Source of the DNA: Chitinophagaceae bacterium
Lineage (GTDB): Bacteria; Bacteroidota; Bacteroidia; Chitinophagales; Chitinophagaceae
DNA: 64,000 nt
NCBI GenBank assembly: GCA_947447465.1
Contig: CANFKE010000017.1
Coordinates: forward strand, 1-64,000
Direction of reading: 5' to 3'
Of the stretch, positions 53,588-62,025 are shown piece by piece. Position 1 is the stretch's first letter, and every line of letters begins with the position of its first letter. A program made the position numbers and the translations under genes. Below the pieces are notes generated by a model. The model was not told the origin of the DNA. It made no database searches and saw only the letters and a program-made list of their open reading frames with translations.

Positions 53588-53682
53588 GAAAAAATATGAC
53601 TCCCATTTACTAATTTTTCGTGTACTTTAAGATATTACTTCTATATTTAATTGTAAATTTGTAAATAACTAATCATCGTACA

Positions 53683-54357
53683 ATGTCCTTTAATATCGCC
53701 TCTTATATTGAGCACACTATATTGAAACAGACAACTACTCTTGCAGAGGTGGATAAAGTTTGTGTAGAAGCATCTATGGAGAACTTTGTTGCAGTCTGTG
53801 TGCCGCCCAAATATGTATTGAACGCTAAAAAACTATTGGACGGTTCCCGGGTAAAGATCGCAACCGTTATTGGTTTCCCTTTAGGATATAACGTTACTGA
53901 TGTTAAGCTAAGAGAGATCGACGATGCTCTTTCTATGGGTGCTGACGAAGTAGATATGGTACACGACCTGTGTGCTCTCAAAAACGGTAATTGGAAATTG
54001 CTGGAAGAAGAGGTAGCAGCTTGTATAAAACCGGTACATGATGCAGGCAAAGTATTAAAGGTCATTCTGGAGACAGGTATCCTTACAGACAGCGAAATAA
54101 TAAAATGCTGCCAGCTATATAGCAATTTCAAGATAGACTACATTAAAACATCTACAGGTTTTGCAGATATAGGTGCTACTGTAAATGCTATAAAACTTAT
54201 TAAAGCAAACATTCCTGCTCGTATGGGCATCAAGGCTTCAGGCGGTATCAGAAATTATGCCTTTGCAAAAGAACTGATAGATGCAGGAGCTAACAGATTG
54301 GGCTGCTCATCAAGTTGGCAGATCATGAAGGAATTCAGATTAGCTAATGGTGGATAG
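53683..54357 (+). CDS. deoC: Deoxyribose-phosphate aldolase
   Basis: 224 residues, a class I aldolase that splits deoxyribose 5-phosphate to acetaldehyde and glyceraldehyde 3-phosphate in nucleoside salvage. The Schiff-base lysine is K155 in YIKTSTGF, with the relay lysine K184 in GIKASGGIR; VIGFPLGYN, GADEVDMV and KVILETG complete the active site. Normal length. A -7-like TAAATTTG lies at 53654-53661. No other deo genes in the window. Confidence 0.97.
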   Translation: MSFNIASYIEHTILKQTTTLAEVDKVCVEASMENFVAVCVPPKYVLNAKKLLDGSRVKIATVIGFPLGYNVTDVKLREIDDALSMGADEVDMVHDLCALKNGNWKLLEEEVAACIKPVHDAGKVLKVILETGILTDSEIIKCCQLYSNFKIDYIKTSTGFADIGATVNAIKLIKANIPARMGIKASGGIRNYAFAKELIDAGANRLGCSSSWQIMKEFRLANGG

Positions 54358-54385
54358 TAGCTTGCATTAATGTAATAGATATTAT

Positions 54386-54422
54386 AAATAAGGGTGGCTC
54401 AGCTGAGCCACCCTTATTTATT
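54386..54422. terminator. Bidirectional terminator between deoC and the DinB gene
   Basis: A 34-base perfect palindrome (54386-54419) centred on AGCT, with a GC-rich core (GGGTGGCTC/GAGCCACCC) and AT-rich ends that give T tracts both ways. It separates convergent genes. Confidence 0.9.
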
Positions 54423-54441
54423 TAAGGTTATGACATATTAA

Positions 54442-54939
54442 TTATCGTGCATCATCTGCAGTTGGGCCATACACGCCCGGAACAGGCACATCAAGTAAAC
54501 GCAGATATACACTTAACTGACCACGATGGTGTATCAGATGACTATATCCAAGTGTACGAATGAACGCGGCTCTTGGAAGATCATAAATAACATGCTCTCC
54601 CATCATCAAGATCCACGATTTTTCAAAATCTTCGGCTGACGCATTTTCCAATGCAGTTATTGCCCCTTCCAATTTACTGTCAAAAATGGCTAACAACTCT
54701 TCATGAGTAGCTGCAACAGTTGACTTCATTGTACCTGCTGCAAGATCTAGCTCCGGAGTAGTCAACATCATTGTGATCCATCCCGGAACCTCAGCGATAT
54801 GTGTTGCCAAACGACCCAACTTCATTGATTTTGCATGAGGCGTCCACTCATTTTTTTCAATAGGTACTCGCTCCAGCATTTTTCTGGTATTCGCAGACTC
54901 TTGTTTTAATTCTGCGATCAAAGTTTGATTTAAAGACAT
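54442..54939 (-). CDS. DinB family protein
   Basis: A 165-residue four-helix-bundle protein of the DinB/YfiT superfamily. The metal-binding His triad is H47 (ATHIAEVPGW), H134 and H138 (GYSHLIHHRGQLSVYLR). Family members include thiol-dependent transferases (bacillithiol and others), though most are unassigned. It is a single leftward gene, divergent from the phosphodiesterase lipoprotein gene at 55006. Function not inferred further. Confidence 0.9.
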   Translation of the reverse strand: MSLNQTLIAELKQESANTRKMLERVPIEKNEWTPHAKSMKLGRLATHIAEVPGWITMMLTTPELDLAAGTMKSTVAATHEELLAIFDSKLEGAITALENASAEDFEKSWILMMGEHVIYDLPRAAFIRTLGYSHLIHHRGQLSVYLRLLDVPVPGVYGPTADDAR

Positions 54940-55005
54940 AGCAAAATGTATTTTTGTGAAGATAATAAAAAGTTATCGGCCAATATCTGCAAAATTAAAT
55001 AGCCA

Positions 55006-56079
55006 ATGCCTCTATCCAACTCTTTAAGCTCTCTGATTGTCAAATCTTTATGTCTTGCTCTACTCCTATCAGCATGCAAGAACAGATCAAAAGACCCGCT
55101 ACAAAACACATCAGTTCAGAAAGATGCGAACAAAATAAAAGTAGCCTTTTACAATTGCGAGAACTTCTTCGATACTCACCATCAACCCGGCAAACAAGAT
55201 GAAGACTTCACCCCTGATGGTAAATACCACTATACCCAAAAAGTATATGAACAAAAGCTGCACAACATAGCCACCGTACTCCAAAGCATGAGTAGTAATG
55301 GCGGAGAATTGGCTATTGCGGGACTGGCGGAAATAGAGAACGACAGAGTGCTCAATGACCTGTGCAACCAACCTGAGTTAGGCGATAAACATCTAAAACA
55401 CATTTGTCACAACGGTCCTGACCCAAGAGGCATCAATGTTGCTTTTATATACGATCCCGCATTGTTTATCCTTATCAAGGAAGAGACCATTCCTGTCATA
55501 TTTACAGGCACAGGCCACTCGTCACATGGTCGCGACATACTACACGTTTATGGCATTCTTGACGGAGATACTGTTCATGTCTTTGTAAATCACTGGACCT
55601 CCAGAAGAAAAGGGGAAGATGAAAGCGAAAGAAAGAGAGTACAAGCAGCTCAGGCCAACAAAGACGCTATTGATGGACTCATGAGAACCGACCCCAACAC
55701 TAAAGTAATCGTAATGGGAGACTTTAACGACAATCCCACCGACAGAAGCATAGCTCAGACGCTGGCAGCAAATGACGACCCGGAAAGGACCAAACAGGCA
55801 ATGTTGTATAATCCATTCACCGCATTTGACTTAAACAATGTAGGTACTGAAAAATACAGAAGCTCATGGAATCTGTTCGATCAGATCATCATTTCTGCTG
55901 CTTTCCTGCAAAACAGCCCTCAACACCTGCACTTCGATCTTGCAAAGATCTACAGTCCTCAATTTATTATCGACGATCGAAAAAAAGGACATAATGAGCC
56001 GCACCGGTCATTTGTTGGCAGCCGCTGGATAAATGGCTATAGCGATCACTTCCCCGTATTAATAGAATTAAATAAATAA
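55006..56079 (+). CDS. Endonuclease/exonuclease/phosphatase family lipoprotein
   Basis: 357 residues with a lipoprotein signal, lipobox LLSAC (C24). The domain is the DNase I-like metal-dependent phosphodiesterase fold: FYNCENFFD at the start, LAEIENDRVL (metal Glu), GDFNDNP, NHWTSRR and YSDHFPV with the Asp-His end. It probably cleaves nucleic acid or phosphoesters at the cell surface, for phosphate or nucleotide gain. The short gap to the next gene suggests a shared transcript. Confidence 0.92.
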   Translation: MPLSNSLSSLIVKSLCLALLLSACKNRSKDPLQNTSVQKDANKIKVAFYNCENFFDTHHQPGKQDEDFTPDGKYHYTQKVYEQKLHNIATVLQSMSSNGGELAIAGLAEIENDRVLNDLCNQPELGDKHLKHICHNGPDPRGINVAFIYDPALFILIKEETIPVIFTGTGHSSHGRDILHVYGILDGDTVHVFVNHWTSRRKGEDESERKRVQAAQANKDAIDGLMRTDPNTKVIVMGDFNDNPTDRSIAQTLAANDDPERTKQAMLYNPFTAFDLNNVGTEKYRSSWNLFDQIIISAAFLQNSPQHLHFDLAKIYSPQFIIDDRKKGHNEPHRSFVGSRWINGYSDHFPVLIELNK

Positions 56080-56165
56080 CTCCATATTCGGGAAATATTT
56101 AGTGAACCAGCACTTCTATTCATAATGCTTAGTAAATTTACAGCATACCGTTCATCACAGAGCTT

Positions 56166-56570
56166 ATGGCACTATTTTCACAACTGGGCAATTATAAAAA
56201 TGCAGGTTTATTTATCATGCGTGCCGGCATTGGTGCCATGATGATCTTTCACGGTTTACCCAAGATAGCTCATCCTGAAAAATGGGCGGGACTGGGCGAA
56301 GCTATGGGGTCACTGCACATTCACTTCTGGCCTACGTTCTGGGGATTTGTTGCTGCACTTACCGAAACTGTCGGTGGCCTCTTCTCAATTCTCGGCCTGT
56401 GGTTCAGATTGGTAAGTCTGTTCATGATATTTCTGTTCATGGTAGCTACCTTACATCATTTCAACACAGGTGGCGACCTCGGCGAGGCTGCACATGCTAT
56501 TGAATTAGGTTTTGTATATATCGGATTTCTTTTTCTCGGTCCGGGCCGCTTCTCTGTAGATAAGGGTTAA
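56166..56570 (+). CDS. DoxX family membrane protein
   Basis: 134 residues with four membrane helices; FIMRAGIGAMMIFHGLPKI, FWGFVAALTETVGG and LGPGRFSVD are typical DoxX motifs. The family is tied to redox balance and quinone chemistry at the inner membrane but is poorly defined. It differs from the larger DoxX protein at 25585 in lacking the cysteine loop and the soluble domain. Downstream of it an SCO protein follows after 109 bases. Confidence 0.92.
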   Translation: MALFSQLGNYKNAGLFIMRAGIGAMMIFHGLPKIAHPEKWAGLGEAMGSLHIHFWPTFWGFVAALTETVGGLFSILGLWFRLVSLFMIFLFMVATLHHFNTGGDLGEAAHAIELGFVYIGFLFLGPGRFSVDKG

Positions 56571-56679
56571 CCTTCTACATCAATACATTCACTTAGTGCA
56601 GTAGATAATATACGGAGTCAAACCGCATATTTACAAATTATTGGCATTTTAGTATCCTTTTAGAGTTAATTTTGCAGCC

Positions 56680-57315
56680 ATGGCAAAAATACTCACAGCT
56701 TTTTTCATGATTCTGGGTATAGCTTTTCTGGGCTACTACTACAAGGTCAATCATGATGTGCACAACGAACGTAAATTATCCGCTCTTCCTGTTATTGAGG
56801 GCGACCGTAACCATCATGTAGCTCCGTTCTCATTTACTAATCAGGATGGAAAAACAATTACTAATCAGGATGTGAAAGGTAAAGTATGTGTTGTCTCCTA
56901 CTTTTTTGCTACCTGCAAAGGCATCTGCCCTCGCATGAACGAAAATATGACTCAGGTGTACAAAGCATATCGTGGCAACAAAGATGTGATCATCCTTTCT
57001 CATACTGTTGACCCTAAAAAAGATACCGTAGCAGCACTAAAGGCTTACAGCCTGAGATTTGATGCTGACCCTAACCAATGGATGTTTCTTACCGGCAGCA
57101 AAAAGGAGTTGTATGATATGGCGCGTTACAGTTACCTCATCAATGCAAAAGAAGACACTGTAGGTGTAAACATTGAGAATGATTTCATTCACGACGAACA
57201 TTATTCTCTCGTAGATCGTCATGGACGTATCCGCGGTTTTTACAACGGTCTCGAGCAAAGCGACATCAAAAAATTAATAGAAGATATCAAAGCATTGTTA
57301 CAAGAAACAGACTAG
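56680..57315 (+). CDS. SCO1/SenC family protein (copper/thiol redox)
   Basis: 211 residues with an N-terminal membrane anchor (about 3-22) and a periplasmic thioredoxin-like domain. Copper ligands are C79 and C83 (ATCKGICP) and H171 (DFIHDEHYSLVD). It passes copper to the Cu-A site of cytochrome oxidase. A -7-like TAATTTTG at 56667-56674 sits only five bases before ATG, so the leader may be very short. No oxidase genes are in the window. Confidence 0.93.
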   Translation: MAKILTAFFMILGIAFLGYYYKVNHDVHNERKLSALPVIEGDRNHHVAPFSFTNQDGKTITNQDVKGKVCVVSYFFATCKGICPRMNENMTQVYKAYRGNKDVIILSHTVDPKKDTVAALKAYSLRFDADPNQWMFLTGSKKELYDMARYSYLINAKEDTVGVNIENDFIHDEHYSLVDRHGRIRGFYNGLEQSDIKKLIEDIKALLQETD

Positions 57316-57339
57316 CCTTCTATAGACAACATATTTCGT

Positions 57340-57371
57340 AGAGTGAATACCAACAGTATTCACTCTTTTTT
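57340..57371 (+). terminator. Terminator of the SCO gene
   Basis: An 11-bp perfect stem (AGAGTGAATAC at 57340-57350 with GTATTCACTCT at 57356-57366), 5-base loop, then six T. It ends just before the stop of the convergent chrA gene. Confidence 0.92.
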
Positions 57372-57373
57372 AT

Positions 57374-58603
57374 TTAATGATGTAGCGTCAACCCCATAAG
57401 CAGCCAGCCAACCACTATCAGAGGAGAGGGAATTTTACTGAAATAGAGTAAACAAAAGGTGATCACTACCACTACCAGATTGCTCCATTCAAATTGAATG
57501 GACTGAAACAATACAATGCCTGATGCCCATATGATACCCACTATAGCGGCATTGATACCCTCTAATGCCCGGAAGATGATAACATGATGCTTAAGGTTTT
57601 CATAGATTGGAAAGAAGAAGAACAATAATAGCGTACTTGGCAAAAAAACTGCAGTAGTGGCAACAACACAACCTATTGCTTGCCACATTGGGCCATCTCC
57701 GCTCATAGCCACTCCACCAACATACGAACAAATAGAAAATACCGGCCCCGGCACAGCCTGCACCATTCCATAACCGGTAAGAAGTTGTTGAGCAGAAAGT
57801 GCCGTAGTAGCGTGATGCTGTATAGGCATACTTACGAACTGGTAATACATCATAGGCAACAACGCCTGCCCGCCACCAAAAACTATAGCTCCGAATCTAT
57901 AAAAATTCTCAAACAGATTATATATCCGACCATGACTCCAGCCCTGACTCCTGGACAGCTCACTCACAACACCTGCGCCGATAAACAACACCGCAAACAG
58001 CCATAGATTGATCCAATTGATCCTTTTAGGCTTTTGCTGGGTGCCGGGGATACGCTTATTACTGAAATTACTTATGGTGCCGGACAGCAACAGCAAACAT
58101 GGAAATACCCACGGCGAACGGAATAGCACTGTGGCCAATATACTGCCTATCATTATTGCAGTAGTAGCTACGTGTTTGATACTGCTACCCATCATTCTGG
58201 CTGCAGCATAACAAACAAATCCTACAGACATGGGTTGTATATAGGCAAACAGATCTGTGGGTATATTTGAATGCCCGTGTATGGCTCCAGGAGTAAAATA
58301 ATAGATCAGAAATGAAAATAACCCCATGATCAATGCTGCAGGAAACACCCATAACAATAAGGTAATGCAAGCAAGGGGGATCCCCCCTCGTTTCATGGCT
58401 ATAAGAGTTACCGTTTGGGTAGATGATGGCCCGGGCAACATCTGACAGAATGCATTAAATTCCAATAACTCATCCTCTGTTACATCTTTTCGCTTTTGTA
58501 CAAATGTTTTTACCATCATACCCATATGCCCCTGCGGACCGCCAAACGCGGTAAAGGAGTATATAAATACTGATTTTAAGAACGGTACATGGCGCAATAG
58601 CAT
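57374..58603 (-). CDS. chrA: Chromate transporter (long-chain CHR)
   Basis: 409 residues from ATG 58603, the start that begins the conserved region; upstream in-frame ATGs give a cysteine-rich leader unlikely to be real. Two homologous CHR halves of about six helices each. The first has AFGGPQGHMGMM and QMLPGPSSTQ, the second FGAIVFGGGQALLPM and QAVPGPVFSICSYVGG, all signature motifs. It is a proton-linked exporter of chromate (or another oxyanion). No chrB regulator is adjacent. Confidence 0.94.
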   Translation of the reverse strand: MLLRHVPFLKSVFIYSFTAFGGPQGHMGMMVKTFVQKRKDVTEDELLEFNAFCQMLPGPSSTQTVTLIAMKRGGIPLACITLLLWVFPAALIMGLFSFLIYYFTPGAIHGHSNIPTDLFAYIQPMSVGFVCYAAARMMGSSIKHVATTAIMIGSILATVLFRSPWVFPCLLLLSGTISNFSNKRIPGTQQKPKRINWINLWLFAVLFIGAGVVSELSRSQGWSHGRIYNLFENFYRFGAIVFGGGQALLPMMYYQFVSMPIQHHATTALSAQQLLTGYGMVQAVPGPVFSICSYVGGVAMSGDGPMWQAIGCVVATTAVFLPSTLLLFFFFPIYENLKHHVIIFRALEGINAAIVGIIWASGIVLFQSIQFEWSNLVVVVITFCLLYFSKIPSPLIVVGWLLMGLTLHH

Positions 58604-58829
58604 GGATGCCGGAAATTTGGAATGAAGATAATTACAAAAACTGGTAACCTCTGTATTACAACAGCAAAAATGGCTCATTAACCATACCATCACAAATACA
58701 TATCACCTCCTCATTAATAAGATTCTGCATATTTATTTCAAAAAGTGATCACGATCAATAAAATTTTCATCTCACAGACTTTCATCTTTCAAGTTTAAAT
58801 AACTATCTTGCAGCCGAAAATCAGACAAT

Positions 58830-58973
58830 ATGAACCATTTGATGCTTAGCGCATTTTACGATAATGTAAATAAGAATGTAGGTCCTACTCTTATGTGGGT
58901 TTTCTCTATCCTTATGGCTATCGAATTAGTTTACGTAATGGTAAAATATCTCGGTACCGGAGATAAAAAGTAA
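58830..58973 (+). CDS. Small single-helix membrane protein, 47 residues
   Basis: A short frame from ATG 58830 to TAA 58973. The peptide has a polar start (MNHLMLSAFYDNVNKNVG), one membrane helix (about residues 19-40) and a basic end (GTGDKK). Its stop codon directly abuts the TTG start of pdxH at 58974, so it should be translated from the same transcript. I recognise no family. It has a clean start and helix, but a short frame like this could arise by chance, so confidence is moderate. Confidence 0.5.
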   Translation: MNHLMLSAFYDNVNKNVGPTLMWVFSILMAIELVYVMVKYLGTGDKK

Positions 58974-59633
58974 TTGACCTTGTCCGCATCGACCACTCAT
59001 ATTGCTCATATTCGTCAGGATTACACACTGGCAGCACTAGACGAAAGCATAACAGGAAATGATCCTTTAGCTTTTTTCCACAGGTGGTTCGATGAGGCGC
59101 AAACAGCTCAGATTTCTGAAGTAAATGCCATGACACTGGCAACCGTAAGCGCAGAGGGCAAGCCCCATGCGCGTATTGTGTTGCTGAAAGGTGTAGAACA
59201 TAATGGTTTCATCTTCTTCACCAACTACGACAGCAACAAGGGAAAACAGATAGCTGCACATGATAGTGCAGCACTACTCTTCTTCTGGAAGGAGTTAGAA
59301 AGACAAGTGAGAATAGAAGGTAAGATCAGAAAGATATCTGAAGAAGAAAGCGACCAGTATTTCCATTCTCGCCCGCAAGGTAGTCGCATAGGTGCCTGGT
59401 CATCTCCACAAAGCCAGGTAATATCCGACCGTTCGGTGCTCGACAAAAACTATCAGGACTACGAAGCAAAATTTGCCAGCACTACCATTCCACGCCCTCC
59501 TCATTGGGGTGGATATATTGTAGAGCCGCACACCATCGAATTCTGGCAAGGCCGTAGTAGTCGTATGCACGACCGTATTCTCTTTACCCGGTCTGATAAT
59601 GGAACATGGGAAAAAGCAAGATTAGCACCATAA
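58974..59633 (+). CDS. pdxH: Pyridoxamine 5'-phosphate oxidase
   Basis: 219 residues, an FMN enzyme that makes the PLP cofactor. IRQDYTLAALDE, ATVSAEGKPHARIVLLKG, FFTNYDSNKGKQI, FFWKELERQVRIEG, SRPQGSRIGAWSSPQSQ and the C-terminal WQGRSSRMHDR are all diagnostic. The frame has no ATG before the homology; the start is TTG 58974 or TTG 58980, both of which would follow a stop codon at once. YggS, which holds PLP, is at 29686. Confidence 0.96.
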   Translation: MTLSASTTHIAHIRQDYTLAALDESITGNDPLAFFHRWFDEAQTAQISEVNAMTLATVSAEGKPHARIVLLKGVEHNGFIFFTNYDSNKGKQIAAHDSAALLFFWKELERQVRIEGKIRKISEEESDQYFHSRPQGSRIGAWSSPQSQVISDRSVLDKNYQDYEAKFASTTIPRPPHWGGYIVEPHTIEFWQGRSSRMHDRILFTRSDNGTWEKARLAP

Positions 59634-59740
59634 ATGTCCTTTTGTTTATTGATGTGCTATCCGCTAATGAAATCTAATTGGCAGGAATAATGACGTATTC
59701 TATGCAGGATGCACAGCTATATTGAAAATGTAATTGCCAA

Positions 59741-60871
59741 TTACATCCCTTTCACCACACAATTCTTAATAAAGCTATCTGTCAAAGTAGCTCCGCCCGA
59801 CAATTCCGCCTGATAAGCACCATTACCCATTTTACTATTCACCAATATATCAGACGACGCACGTTTGAACCATGTAATGAAATTCAGCGCATCCTCATAA
59901 GTGGCAAACAACAGCACATTTTGTCCGGTTGGTCCGTTCAGCTCCAGATTATTCCTGTTATCTGTTATCATCCATAATTTCGGTGTCAACTGCCCCTTGG
60001 AGATCACAGATATATCACCGGCAGATGCTTTACCCTTCACTACCTCTATCTCATCATCAGCCTCGCTGATAGTATTATCTCCTTCTATTACATGCCTCAC
60101 CACGGCCTCGTAGCTGCAAGTAAGCACTTCGTCCTTAGCAAGATCAGGATATACACATCTTTGCTGACTGATCACCACATCATTAGGTTTAACAACGGTT
60201 TTATCCCTGTTGTACAATCCGTTGAACACAAAGACCTCCTTAACCGACGTTGTCCCTTTATATTCAAACGCAACTTCTGCATGGATACTACCTGCAAGGT
60301 CGTTATTCGTCTTCGATTCCTCCAACAAATTCAGTGTACCCGCTGCTATCCCAGATGATAACACGGCTGTTTTATTATCTGCGCTCAACTTATTGCACGA
60401 TACTATCTTCAATTCCGAACCTGCTGCAGGTGCCAGAGAAATGGTTAGTTTCATTATTCTGTCTGCAGGATTGAGCCTCATATTATCTACCGAGAATGAC
60501 ATCTTTCTATTGAATCGTGTCATGTCCTTTAGCTTTACTTCTCTTGTACCTTGTATGATATCCTCCGACAATTTCGCTAACAGATCTTCCGAATTTTTCT
60601 CATTATCAGCAATAGATTCTATCAACTGTTTCTGTCCTTCTCCCGATAAAGAAAAGATATTCTTGGGTTGCTCCACCTTCACTTTCTCACTTCCACCGGC
60701 ACCAAATGCATAACCACTAACTCCTACAAAATATTTGATGCTGTCCTTCGTCGGCACATAATTACGTGCCGCATAGCTCTTATATCTCTTAGGCAATTTC
60801 TGCGACGGAAAGCAGGAAGAAAGTACAAATGGCATTCCCAGAAAAATACAAACTGATATATACTTCGACAT
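59741..60871 (-). CDS. Lipoprotein of unknown function
   Basis: 376 residues from ATG 60871, which gives a clean signal peptide and lipobox LSSC (C20); an upstream ATG at 60907 is less likely. The protein is mixed, with strands in the second half and a C-terminal end TDSFIKNCVVKG. I recognise no family. It follows the CBM9-like gene by 46 bases on the same strand, so the two probably form an envelope operon. Confidence 0.75.
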   Translation of the reverse strand: MSKYISVCIFLGMPFVLSSCFPSQKLPKRYKSYAARNYVPTKDSIKYFVGVSGYAFGAGGSEKVKVEQPKNIFSLSGEGQKQLIESIADNEKNSEDLLAKLSEDIIQGTREVKLKDMTRFNRKMSFSVDNMRLNPADRIMKLTISLAPAAGSELKIVSCNKLSADNKTAVLSSGIAAGTLNLLEESKTNNDLAGSIHAEVAFEYKGTTSVKEVFVFNGLYNRDKTVVKPNDVVISQQRCVYPDLAKDEVLTCSYEAVVRHVIEGDNTISEADDEIEVVKGKASAGDISVISKGQLTPKLWMITDNRNNLELNGPTGQNVLLFATYEDALNFITWFKRASSDILVNSKMGNGAYQAELSGGATLTDSFIKNCVVKGM

Positions 60872-60917
60872 AAGATCGTTTTGTCTAAAATAAGAAAATA
60901 GCTTCAAATATTCAATA

Positions 60918-61826
60918 TCATTTTACCGCTACACCGGTCACTACCCATGTCTTGGTACTTTTATAAAGCGCGTCCATAAGATTCGCATTAGGATCATAGG
61001 TATTCCCCTGATTTCCTCCTCCGCCAAACTGCATACCCATTCCCATGCCGCCAATACCTATTGAAGGTCTGAACCCACTTCTTCCTCTGCTTCTTACAGT
61101 CCGTGTAGCCTGACCTTCAGCTCTTTTAGATCCTGTTGTTTCAAAACATAAAGCGATCGTTCTGTTCTTATCGGCCCTATCAATTTTAGGCTTAAAGTAA
61201 AATGACTTGAAGGGTATTTTAGCCTCCCATATCAACTCATTGTCCTGATCCATATTGATACGCACAACAATGCCGCAAGAATTTTCTGCCTTTACCGGAA
61301 ACTGAAGATTACAACCTTTAAATCCTTGCAACGAGTATTCATCTGCTGCATCTATTGCCTTCTTCACATTCTGCTGCATTTCTATGATCCTTTTCTGCAC
61401 TGCTTCCTGTGGTCCGGGATCAGGATCATTGTGTTCTCTGCTGTAAGAACCATCCTTGCCTCGCTGGCTATTTTTATAATTGGCCGGTATCGGAAAATTG
61501 ATAGCTGTCACCTCGTCTTGTTTACCGGTCTTATCGACCCACACAGTCAATCCACCTTCCAGTATTTTCATCTGCGTGGCTGCATCACCTGTCTCTACAG
61601 TTATGTAAAGGTTTTCACTATCGTTACTTATAGAATAGCCCAACATCGCATCTTCATCATAATATGGATAAGGTGTTTTCCAGTCAGTGCTGTTGCCATC
61701 TATAGTTATAGGTTGCTCCTGCCACACACCGGGCACCTTCTTTGTCCCCTTGTTCTTTGCTGCTACATCTTGCATCATCAGAAGCAAAACGAACAGCATA
61801 ACAATTACACCGGAAACCTTTTTCAT
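60918..61826 (-). CDS. Secreted CBM9/DOMON-like beta-sandwich protein
   Basis: 302 residues with a signal peptide ending at AAAK region (about 24). Residues about 40-230 fit the family-9 carbohydrate-binding/DOMON-like sandwich: ITIDGNSTDWKTPYPYYDED, LGYSISNDSENLYITVETGD, LTVWVDKTGKQ and IPFKSFYFKPK. The C-terminal part is glycine-rich (GRSGFRPSIGIGGMGMGM). It probably binds a sugar or small ligand at the outer surface. A -7-like TATATTTG lies on the minus strand at 61853-61846. Confidence 0.72.
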   Translation of the reverse strand: MKKVSGVIVMLFVLLLMMQDVAAKNKGTKKVPGVWQEQPITIDGNSTDWKTPYPYYDEDAMLGYSISNDSENLYITVETGDAATQMKILEGGLTVWVDKTGKQDEVTAINFPIPANYKNSQRGKDGSYSREHNDPDPGPQEAVQKRIIEMQQNVKKAIDAADEYSLQGFKGCNLQFPVKAENSCGIVVRINMDQDNELIWEAKIPFKSFYFKPKIDRADKNRTIALCFETTGSKRAEGQATRTVRSRGRSGFRPSIGIGGMGMGMQFGGGGNQGNTYDPNANLMDALYKSTKTWVVTGVAVK

Positions 61827-61845
61827 TAGCGTTATTTTATTATGC

Positions 61846-61853
61846 CAAATATA
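61846..61853 (-). promoter_or_regulatory. Possible -7 element of the CBM9-like gene
   Basis: TATATTTG on the minus strand (61853-61846) is a full match to TAnnTTTG, 20 bases before ATG 61826. No TTG is at the right distance upstream. Confidence 0.4.
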
Positions 61854-61976
61854 CAGTTCTACATCTAACCATTTTGTTATAATACGCCAACGAACAGCCG
61901 CTTCAACCGGCTATTGTTTATAACCTATTACAATACCAAACAAGATAAAAATGAATGACAATATTCATTTGCATAT

Positions 61977-62007
61977 AAAAAAGGGTCGGCATTTCTGCCG
62001 ACCCTTT
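61977..62007 (-). terminator. Terminator of the flotillin gene
   Basis: An 11-bp stem (AAAGGGTCGGC at 61980-61990 with GCCGACCCTTT at 61997-62007), 6-base loop; on the minus strand it is followed by six T. It lies 19 bases after the flotillin stop. Confidence 0.92.
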
Positions 62008-62025
62008 CCTCAAAACATCTTGTTA

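Noticed and set aside
59728..59746. A palindrome ATGTAATTG/CAATTACAT after pdxH
   Set aside because: AT-rich, one-base centre, no T tract; not a convincing terminator or operator.
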